From Carnobacterium alterfunditum DSM 5972 (GTDB lineage: Bacteria > Bacillota > Bacilli > Lactobacillales > Carnobacteriaceae): DNA of 64,000 nt. The translations under genes were made by a program, and so were the position numbers. Below, in pieces: positions 17,757 through 24,386 of the stretch. Where the stretch lies: positions 434,001 through 498,000 of the forward strand of contig NZ_JQLG01000004.1 in the NCBI RefSeq assembly GCF_000744115.1. Reading direction: 5' to 3'. Position 1 is the first letter of the stretch. Each line of letters opens with the position of its first letter. The notes beneath the pieces were generated by a model that was not told where the DNA came from, did not search any database, and saw only the letters and a program-made list of their open reading frames with translations.

Positions 17757-18215
17757 TTATTTGGTATTTTTTTCTGCCCATATCTCCATTGGATTTTCTT
17801 GTCCTGGTTCTAACGGCATTTGCTTCATGGAAAGTTTGCGTTCTGCTTTGTTTTTTTTAAAATCTTCATAAATAACTTTAGAAGCACCTAATCCAATTTC
17901 TGCTGCTGCTTCAACTGATTCACAATAGTAGCCTTGTTTTATTCCAGATAAGTACATAACAGATAAGCACATCGGACATGGTTCGCCACTGGCATACATG
18001 GTGTAATCCGATAGGTCAAGGGTCTTAAGCTCTTCTTGTGCTTTACGTATCGCCAACATTTCTGCGTGTCCACTACTATCATATATGTGGTGCAATTCAT
18101 TGACTCCTTCAGAAATTATTTCTCCGTTTTTAACAAGTACTGCTCCAAAAGGTGTCCCGCCATCGCGAACATTTTCTACCGCAAGTTTAACTGCTCTATC
18201 CATAAATTTATCCAT
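17757..18215 (-). CDS. guaD: Guanine deaminase-like nucleobase deaminase
   Basis: A 152-residue cytidine-deaminase-fold zinc enzyme. The zinc ligands and catalytic Glu are plain: GHAEMLAI with His50 and Glu52, and PCPMC with Cys80 and Cys83. Length, the GGTPFGAVLVKNGEII strand pair, and the C-terminal swap region resemble B. subtilis GuaD, which turns guanine into xanthine plus ammonia. The window also has guanine/hypoxanthine and xanthine permeases, which fits. A tRNA adenosine deaminase is less likely because the RNA-binding motifs are absent. It has its own promoter and terminator. Confidence 0.8.
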   Translation of the reverse strand: MDKFMDRAVKLAVENVRDGGTPFGAVLVKNGEIISEGVNELHHIYDSSGHAEMLAIRKAQEELKTLDLSDYTMYASGEPCPMCLSVMYLSGIKQGYYCESVEAAAEIGLGASKVIYEDFKKNKAERKLSMKQMPLEPGQENPMEIWAEKNTK

Positions 18216-18303
18216 TCCTTCATTCCTTTCTTTTTTTGATTGATTGATTAATTGAATAATCTAATTCATTTATAACGCATATAACTTTAGCGATTTTCCT
18301 TCG

Positions 18304-18333
18304 ATTATACAAAGAATCTGCACCCATTTGCAA
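18304..18333 (-). promoter_or_regulatory. Promoter of the guanine-deaminase-like gene
   Basis: Minus-strand TTGCAA and TATAAT with an 18-base spacer lie about 90 bases upstream of the start codon, separating this gene from the lic operon. Confidence 0.55.
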
Positions 18334-18347
18334 CTACTACTATCTGT

Positions 18348-19292
18348 TTAGATAATAGCTTTTTTCTTAAACTTAACTATTTCTTCCAAATCAGTTGCTG
18401 CAGTAACTGATCCACCTACAATGATCAATGCAAAAATAATACTTCTTAGAGATACTTCTTCATTCAAGATGATTGCTCCAAAAACAATTGACCAGGCAGA
18501 ATACGTTATATTCAAAGCCATTGCTTTAGAAGCACCAATTTTATTAATGGCTTTATAATAGAATAGATACGAGGTAGTTCCAAATAATGCAGCCAACAAA
18601 ATAATGGCCGCTGTTTTTGTTGATAGTATAGATAAGGTGAATGACCAACCTCCGATAACTGGTATAATAATTGCTCCATAAAAGATTGCCGATGTCAGCT
18701 GTCTTATCTGAAGAGCTAATCTATCACTAATTTCTTGCGTCTTTAATCCATAAGCGATGATAACAGCTTCCGACGACCATCCAATAACACACATAAGTGC
18801 GAACAAGAATCCTAAAAGCATATTCGTTGATTCGTTGCCACCTGGTGAATAGCCTAAAGCAATAACACCCAAAATACTAGCGGTTAATCCAGCTATCTGA
18901 TAACCTCTCATTTTTTCTTTTAGAAAGATATAAGATAAGAGTGCACCAACTCCTGGAAACAAAGCCGAAATGATTGCTGTGTATGCTGCTCCGATATAAC
19001 TTATCGATAGAACATAACCCGTCATCCCGATTGGACCACCCATTAAAGCTGCCAGAACAATTACTTTTCCACTTCTAGTTTTTAGAGCAGCTAGTATTTT
19101 TTTTGATTCCTTTTTGATACCCATATAGCACAACATCCATAGTGACGAGCAAAAATCGTGGATAAATGTGCTGATGAACGGAGCTAACAAAATCGCTTGT
19201 TCAGTTGATAAAAATGGTGACATAACTAAGGCAATCCCCAATATAACTGTGTCTAACCCCCAAAAAAAACCTGCTAATAAACCATATGTCAT
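18348..19292 (-). CDS. licB: LicB-like choline permease (DMT/EamA family)
   Basis: A 314-residue membrane protein with about ten helices and two EamA repeats. It starts MTYGLLAGFFWGLDTVILGIAL, a typical LicB beginning, and the second repeat carries EAVIIAYGLK and GTTSYLFYYKAINKIGASKAMALNITYSAW. In Haemophilus and pneumococcus, LicB imports choline for phosphocholine decoration. The DMT fold alone would not give a substrate; the assignment depends on the licD-licA-licC genes directly upstream (24-base gap to licC) in the same orientation. TAGGAG precedes the ATG. Confidence 0.82.
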   Translation of the reverse strand: MTYGLLAGFFWGLDTVILGIALVMSPFLSTEQAILLAPFISTFIHDFCSSLWMLCYMGIKKESKKILAALKTRSGKVIVLAALMGGPIGMTGYVLSISYIGAAYTAIISALFPGVGALLSYIFLKEKMRGYQIAGLTASILGVIALGYSPGGNESTNMLLGFLFALMCVIGWSSEAVIIAYGLKTQEISDRLALQIRQLTSAIFYGAIIIPVIGGWSFTLSILSTKTAAIILLAALFGTTSYLFYYKAINKIGASKAMALNITYSAWSIVFGAIILNEEVSLRSIIFALIIVGGSVTAATDLEEIVKFKKKAII

Positions 19293-19316
19293 AGGTCATT
19301 CTCCTAAACAATTTTA

Positions 19317-20210
19317 TCAAGATCTGTATATTAATAATTCTTTTGTTTCATAGAAATAGGAATAAGCAGTATCTTTTATAAAACAATCAAAACCGATCGT
19401 TTCGCCATCCTCTCTTATTGGAGAGAGACGTGTGATATCACTTTCTTTACAATTCAACTGCTCGCAAATAGACTTTAAAATTATTGAGCCTGTAGAATAA
19501 ATGTAATGAGGATCAAATGTTCTCAACTCATCTAATGTGTCAAATTCAAATATGATTTCCTCAGAATATTCGCGAATATATAGATCTAACTCGTTAATAT
19601 GATCTAAATAAATGCTTTCCCATAAAAGATTCTTTGTTTCAGGATTTTCATAGACATCTTCTAAAATCTTTACAAATTTCTTTGAAAAATCACGAGAAAA
19701 AAATACATGTCCTAACATGATCCACTTATCTTTTCCGCCTATTTTCAAATCCGTTATTAGACCAGTTTCATCGGTTTCGATACACCATTCATTCGTTTTT
19801 CCTTCTTCATAAACAGATGAATAATAGGCTTTATTGACATAGGTCTCAAAAACATTTTGAGTAAAGTAGTTATCTGCTGAACAGATATAGGTATTTCCAA
19901 GTTTTTCTCTTACAGCGTAGATCGTTGAATGATTGTTACGGCTAGCATAATCAGGGTTTTCAACTAACTTCACCTGAAATTCATCAATTAGATAATAAAA
20001 TAGTTCTTTTTTATACCCAACAACAATCGTGATATCATCGATTCCAGCTTCTTTTAATTGAAGAATCTGTCGTTCTATCAAAACTTGGCCTTTAACTTTT
20101 ATTAAAGACTTTGGATATTCGTAAGAAATTGGTGCGAATCGAGAAGAAAGTCCTGCAGCCATAATGACCGCATTCTCGACTTTAAGTGGTGTTTCTTCTT
20201 TTACTTTCAT
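19317..20210 (-). CDS. licC: Phosphocholine cytidylyltransferase LicC
   Basis: A 297-residue nucleotidyltransferase that makes CDP-choline from CTP and phosphocholine. The catalytic start is VIMAAGLSSRFAP (residues 15-27) with Lys34 in YPKSLIKV, then ERQILQLKEAGIDDITIVVGY, NNHSTIYAVRE, and the metal-binding SADN at 111-114. These follow pneumococcal LicC closely in order. The C-terminal 60 residues exceed LicC's usual length of about 230 and have no motif I recognise. Third gene of the lic operon, 31 bases after licA. Confidence 0.85.
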   Translation of the reverse strand: MKVKEETPLKVENAVIMAAGLSSRFAPISYEYPKSLIKVKGQVLIERQILQLKEAGIDDITIVVGYKKELFYYLIDEFQVKLVENPDYASRNNHSTIYAVREKLGNTYICSADNYFTQNVFETYVNKAYYSSVYEEGKTNEWCIETDETGLITDLKIGGKDKWIMLGHVFFSRDFSKKFVKILEDVYENPETKNLLWESIYLDHINELDLYIREYSEEIIFEFDTLDELRTFDPHYIYSTGSIILKSICEQLNCKESDITRLSPIREDGETIGFDCFIKDTAYSYFYETKELLIYRS

Positions 20211-20241
20211 TTCATTTATCCCTTCATTTTTCTAACTCACA

Positions 20242-21174
20242 TTATTTTAATTTAGCATTTGCCTTTGGTAAAAATTCATTTACAACAATGGCGTAATAAT
20301 CTTTAGCAAATTCATATTGTTTTAAAGCATATTCCCCAAAATCTACTCCTAATGCACTCTTATACTCACACCAGTTACTCCAAAGCAATCCGCCTACTGC
20401 CATATAACTATAAATTTTCATTCTTGTTTCAGTTGTACAGTTGCCAGAAAAATAACGATCAATTAAAAAATCAGTTTGTTCTCTGCTGTATAGTGAATAA
20501 ATAGCAAACATAGCTACATCGAAGTGTGGATCTTGCATAGCAGCGTATTCCCAATCAATGACGAATACCTCATCCTCTACAAATAAAAAATTATCTGAAA
20601 CAGAATCTATATGAGCTAAGACAAGTTCTTTAGACAATTGATCGATTAGTTTCTCCAAAGACATAACTCGTTCTTTCACTTTGACGTAGTCTTCAAACAT
20701 CGATGGTTCGCCCTTCCATAAACTTTCGTAAAATTTGATTTCTTTAAAAGGATCAAAAAAATGAGAAACTTTTAAGTCGCTGTTGTGAAATTCTCTTAAT
20801 TTATCCATACAACGTTCTACATCCTGTTTATCAAAAGGATCGCTCACTCTTGCTGTTTCCCAGAACTCCGTTATTTTGATACCGCTATCATTCGAGATAT
20901 AAATAATGTTGTCGCTTATCTTTTTTCCTTTTAACACTCCATACACATTGTATTCATTTGATCGATTGATTAGTTTATCCGTACCTGCACCTGGAACTCG
21001 AATAATATAGCTCTTATCTTTGACTTCAAATTTAAACGAATCATTTGTCATCCCTTTTTTTAGGTACGTAATATTCTTTATTTCTTCAGGTTCAATAGCC
21101 ATTACTTTAGTAATAACTGACACAACTTCTGATTTTAAAACTTTCTCCTTTAATGCTCCATCTTGATTTCCCAT
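20242..21174 (-). CDS. licA: Choline kinase LicA
   Basis: A 310-residue choline/ethanolamine-kinase-fold enzyme that phosphorylates choline with ATP. It has the nucleotide loop LKKGMTNDSFKFEV, the Brenner-type catalytic loop HIDSVSDNFLF (catalytic Asp about residue 190), and the metal-binding VIDWEYAAMQDPHFDVA (Asp about 207). The start at 21174 is preferred because GAAGGGAAG stands just upstream; the frame stays open to an ATG at 21231, next to the licD stop, but that extension spells a duplicated 14-bp DNA repeat and lacks a ribosome site. Second gene of the lic operon. Confidence 0.88.
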   Translation of the reverse strand: MGNQDGALKEKVLKSEVVSVITKVMAIEPEEIKNITYLKKGMTNDSFKFEVKDKSYIIRVPGAGTDKLINRSNEYNVYGVLKGKKISDNIIYISNDSGIKITEFWETARVSDPFDKQDVERCMDKLREFHNSDLKVSHFFDPFKEIKFYESLWKGEPSMFEDYVKVKERVMSLEKLIDQLSKELVLAHIDSVSDNFLFVEDEVFVIDWEYAAMQDPHFDVAMFAIYSLYSREQTDFLIDRYFSGNCTTETRMKIYSYMAVGGLLWSNWCEYKSALGVDFGEYALKQYEFAKDYYAIVVNEFLPKANAKLK

Positions 21175-21186
21175 AGTTTGCTTCCC

Positions 21187-21214
21187 TTCTTGTTGTGCAA
21201 TTCTTGTTGTGCAA
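21187..21214. repeat. Perfect 14-bp tandem duplication between licD and licA
   Basis: TTCTTGTTGTGCAA occurs twice head to tail (21187-21200 and 21201-21214), directly before the licA ribosome-binding site. On the minus strand part of it can also pair with the adjacent GTTGTGC at 21222-21228. Confidence 0.85.
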
Positions 21215-21233
21215 TAAATCTCGCACAACATTT

Positions 21234-22097
21234 TTATTCTTTTGTATTGAAATTGATTTCAATAATCCCGTGATGGGGCTCTTGTTCCTTTAAAGACGGC
21301 ATTTCCATATAATTGCCATAATTTTTTGTTAAAATTTCATCGTATGCTCGCGGTATAGGAAATTTGTGTCCCTCGAAATCCCAATCAATTGAATCATAAA
21401 AAAACTCTTTTTTTATGACAAATGAATCATACATCCGTTTGCCCGTTGAAATACTTAATTCCCCTACATATTTTTCATCTTTATGGTTAAATGCACGGAC
21501 AAGTTTTGTAATAAGACGATCCATTTTATTTTTAGGAATAGCTTTTAATAAATAATATGTAGCTTTTTTAGTTAATCTTAAACCTTTCTTCTCTTCACTA
21601 TCATTCACCCTCATAACTCTACAATAATTCATTATTTTTAATTGATCTATCGCAATTCTTTGAGCTCTGCCTTTTAATGTCTGAGGCCTTACATGATCAT
21701 AGGGAAATACATCTATAAAAATCCCTTGGTGCATATCCACATCTTGAACGAGATCTTCAATATAGCGTGTATTATTCTTTTTGATTTTTGAATACTGTGA
21801 TTGGAAATTTTTATCTGTATGGTAATTTTGTAAGAAATAGCTTTCATTTAAATCTTTTTTACTGGCTTCTAAAAATCGATCGTACTCTTCTCTTAACATG
21901 CAAACATCAATATCGTCGTCCCAAGGAATAAAGCCGTTATGTCTGATTGCTCCAATTAATGTTCCTGAGAATAGCTGGTACTGGATTTTATTTTTTTTGC
22001 ATAATCGATCAAACTCTAATAGGATTTCTAACTGCACGTTTTGCGCCTCTTTAATGCTGACATTTAGCCCGGGGAATTTGAGTTCATTTTTTTGCAT
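21234..22097 (-). CDS. licD: LicD-family phosphocholine transferase
   Basis: A 287-residue LicD protein that transfers phosphocholine from CDP-choline to a surface polysaccharide or teichoic acid. The family signature is complete: YQLFSGTLIGAIRHNGFIPWDDDIDVCM (residues 40-67) with the metal-binding DDDID, followed by YDRFLEA, and the GIFIDVFPYDHV segment near residue 125. It has no transmembrane helix. First gene of licD-licA-licC-licB, so all four steps from choline uptake to attachment are encoded together. The acceptor polymer is not shown by sequence. Confidence 0.9.
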   Translation of the reverse strand: MQKNELKFPGLNVSIKEAQNVQLEILLEFDRLCKKNKIQYQLFSGTLIGAIRHNGFIPWDDDIDVCMLREEYDRFLEASKKDLNESYFLQNYHTDKNFQSQYSKIKKNNTRYIEDLVQDVDMHQGIFIDVFPYDHVRPQTLKGRAQRIAIDQLKIMNYCRVMRVNDSEEKKGLRLTKKATYYLLKAIPKNKMDRLITKLVRAFNHKDEKYVGELSISTGKRMYDSFVIKKEFFYDSIDWDFEGHKFPIPRAYDEILTKNYGNYMEMPSLKEQEPHHGIIEINFNTKE

Positions 22098-22192
22098 TAA
22101 TATACCGCCTTAATCGTTGATTTTAATTTTTATAGTTTTTTATTGTTTTAGAGTAAAGCTATTTAGGTGATTCAATCTAGAGGTTGTTTCTT

Positions 22193-22221
22193 ATTATTCA
22201 TTATTCTCAATTTTTTTGCAA
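22193..22221 (-). promoter_or_regulatory. Candidate promoter of the lic operon
   Basis: Minus-strand TTGCAA and AATAAT with 17-base spacing lie about 95 bases before licD. The region is very AT-rich, so chance occurrence is possible. Confidence 0.35.
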
Positions 22222-22318
22222 ATTAAAGTTCATTTTTTTATCTAAGAGTAAAAAGACAAAAAAAATTTTTCGGTTTTTTTCGATTTGCAAATTATTCTTC
22301 ATTTCAGATTGGATAAGG

Positions 22319-22324
22319 TATAAT
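22319..22324 (+). promoter_or_regulatory. Candidate -10 element of the chromate transporter genes
   Basis: TATAAT stands 31 bases before the TTG start; the -35 region is poor. Confidence 0.4.
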
Positions 22325-22354
22325 GGGGTTGTATGATTTTTTAGGAGGGATTTA

Positions 22355-22930
22355 TTGAAAAAAGATGCAACCTTTTATTGGACCTTATTTTTATCCACTT
22401 TTACCTTGAGTACCTTTACTTTTGGTGGAGGGTACGTGATCGTTCCACTAATGCAAAAACGTTTTGTAAATGAATTGAAATGGATCGACGAAGAGGAAAT
22501 GCTTGATTTAGTTGCCATTGCTCAATCAGCTCCAGGCCCTATTGCTGTTAACGCTTCTATTATCATAGGGTATCGGATGGCTGGCATTCGCGGAGCTCTT
22601 TTATCTGTACTCGGCACTTCTTTACCTCCATTGATCATTATCACCATTGTTTCCTATTTTTATTTGGCTTTTCGCGATAATCCAATTGTGAATGCTGTAT
22701 TATTTGGTATGCAGGCTGGTGTCGCTGCTGTTATTGCAAATGTTGTCATCACTATGGTGAGTGGCATAACAAAAGACAAGAAGATTTTACCAATTGTCGT
22801 TATGGTGCTTTCTTTCTTAGCAGCCGCTTTTACTTCGATCAACATTGTCGTCATTTTGTTTATTTGTGGAGCAATAGGGGCTTATACGACCTATAAAGAA
22901 TCACAAAAAACCAAAGGAGGACTAAAATAA
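22355..22930 (+). CDS. Chromate transporter family subunit 1 (half-size CHR protein)
   Basis: A 191-residue membrane protein covering one CHR domain, about six helices. Signatures are LSTFTFGGGYVIVPLMQKRFV, then AQSAPGPIAVNASIIIGYRMAGIRGALLSVLGTSLPP. Short-chain CHR proteins work as heteromeric pairs, as in B. subtilis YwrB/YwrA (chromate export). The TTG start at 22355 is chosen because AGGAGG is six bases upstream and no ATG fits. It ends directly before the second subunit gene. The physiological anion in this organism is not established. Confidence 0.87.
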   Translation: MKKDATFYWTLFLSTFTLSTFTFGGGYVIVPLMQKRFVNELKWIDEEEMLDLVAIAQSAPGPIAVNASIIIGYRMAGIRGALLSVLGTSLPPLIIITIVSYFYLAFRDNPIVNAVLFGMQAGVAAVIANVVITMVSGITKDKKILPIVVMVLSFLAAAFTSINIVVILFICGAIGAYTTYKESQKTKGGLK

Positions 22931-23500
22931 ATGATTTATTTGCAATTATTTTGGAGTTTTTTTCAAGTAGGTGCTCTAAGTTTTGGTGGTGGTTATGCCG
23001 CGTTGCCTTTGATCCAAGAGCAAGTGATCGAGAAGAACGACTGGTTGACGAACACCGAATACATTGACGTTTTAACGATCTCACAGATGACACCTGGTCC
23101 AATTGCTTTGAACGCTTCTACTTTTGTCGGCACAAAAGTAGCTGGAATACCTGGATCGATTTTTGCTACCTTGGGGTGTATCACACCTTCTGTTATTATC
23201 GTTTTAGTGCTAGCCGTTTTTTATTATAAATACAAAGGGCTTTCTTTAGTACAAGGAGTTATTAAAGGCTTACGCCCTGCCGTTGTTGCTTTAATTGCTT
23301 CTGCTGGATTGTCAATTTTATTGACTGCTTTATTTAATAAAGATACTCTTCCAATTGAATGGGCTAAATTAGATTTAGTTTCTTTGGTTTTGTTTATTGT
23401 TGGTTTGGTTTTGCTGCGAAAAACAAAGATCAATCCTATCTATGTCATGCTTGCTGCTGGACTAGCTCGTCTGATTATTTACGGAGTCGCAACACTCTGA
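22931..23500 (+). CDS. Chromate transporter family subunit 2 (half-size CHR protein)
   Basis: A 189-residue second CHR half, related to the gene before it: GALSFGGGYAALPLIQEQVI, and SQMTPGPIALNASTFVGTKVAGIPGSIFATLGCITPS. The AAAGGAGG site lies inside the end of subunit 1 and there is no gap between stop and start, so the pair is translationally coupled. Together they replace the two-domain ChrA of other bacteria. The two halves probably insert with opposite topology, as known for paired CHR proteins. Confidence 0.87.
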   Translation: MIYLQLFWSFFQVGALSFGGGYAALPLIQEQVIEKNDWLTNTEYIDVLTISQMTPGPIALNASTFVGTKVAGIPGSIFATLGCITPSVIIVLVLAVFYYKYKGLSLVQGVIKGLRPAVVALIASAGLSILLTALFNKDTLPIEWAKLDLVSLVLFIVGLVLLRKTKINPIYVMLAAGLARLIIYGVATL

Positions 23501-23520
23501 TTTACCTATTTGATTTTTAG

Positions 23521-23570
23521 CTACAGACTCGATTCATTCAGAAATGAATGAGTTGTGGATCCTTTTGTTT
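23521..23570 (+). terminator. Weak terminator after the chromate transporter pair
   Basis: An imperfect 16-bp stem centred at 23542 (one bulge) is followed by a discontinuous T-rich stretch. Confidence 0.4.
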
Positions 23571-23630
23571 CCTTCATACTAAATAGAACAATCTCATTTT
23601 GCATTGTTCTTCCAGAAAGCAGGTAGTTAT

Positions 23631-24338
23631 ATGTTTGAATTGGAATACGGTGAAATTATGCTCCGCTTAGTAATGGCTGTTGTCTTCGGGAGTATTATCG
23701 GATATGAACGAGAAATAAGAGGTCACGATGCTGGCTTGCGGACGCATATATTGGTGTGTGTCGGTGCCTGTATCATCACTTTAGTCCAATTACAGGTAAC
23801 CTATAATACGATTGAAATGGCCCTAAATGAGCCAAGTTTAAATCAAGTTTTAAATACAGATATGACACGGATGCCGGCTCAAATTATTAGTGGAATTGGT
23901 TTTTTAGGAGCAGGTACGATCATTGTAACCAGAAAGAGTGTTGTAGGATTGACTACGGCTGCTTCTATTTGGACAATTGCCGGTTTAGGCATAGCCGTCG
24001 GAATGGGAAGTTATTTTTTAGCACTTATGAGCAGTTTGATTATTTTACTTATTCTACGTGTCATCAAAAAAATATTTCGGGTCCAAACTTCAAAAAGAAT
24101 TGAGATTTATTATATCAATCGCGAAGAGACCAAAAAGTTTTTGACCAATTACTTTGCCAACATGAATATCAATATATTAGGCTTAGATTACAGTGTAAAT
24201 ACAAAGAGTGCCGAAAAAAACAGTTACATCAACTTGTATACGATCAGCTTGCCAGATACGAAATCTATTGCTTCTGTAGTAGAAGACCTCTCAGAATTTG
24301 AATACATCCATCGAGTTCATACTTTAAGAGAAAACTAA
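23631..24338 (+). CDS. MgtC/SapB family membrane protein
   Basis: A 235-residue protein with about four to five N-terminal helices and a C-terminal soluble ACT-like domain. The family motifs are VFGSIIGYEREIRGHDAGLRTHILVCVGAC and IISGIGFLGAGTII, followed by GLTTAASIWTIAGLGIAVGMG. MgtC-like proteins are linked to magnesium limitation and, in pathogens, F-ATPase control; the role here is unknown. ATG at 23631 is preferred over a TTG at 23604, because AGCAGGTAG lies upstream of the ATG and family members start at this point. Confidence 0.85.
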   Translation: MFELEYGEIMLRLVMAVVFGSIIGYEREIRGHDAGLRTHILVCVGACIITLVQLQVTYNTIEMALNEPSLNQVLNTDMTRMPAQIISGIGFLGAGTIIVTRKSVVGLTTAASIWTIAGLGIAVGMGSYFLALMSSLIILLILRVIKKIFRVQTSKRIEIYYINREETKKFLTNYFANMNINILGLDYSVNTKSAEKNSYINLYTISLPDTKSIASVVEDLSEFEYIHRVHTLREN

Positions 24339-24378
24339 AAAGAACAAAAGTGAAAAATACTCACTTTTGTTCTTTTTT
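24337..24378. terminator. Bidirectional terminator between the mgtC-like and yfhO-like genes
   Basis: A perfect 16-17 bp stem (24337-24353 with 24361-24377) with a seven-base loop, A-rich on one side and T-rich on the other, lies between convergent genes. Confidence 0.88.
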
Positions 24379-24386
24379 CAGCTTTT

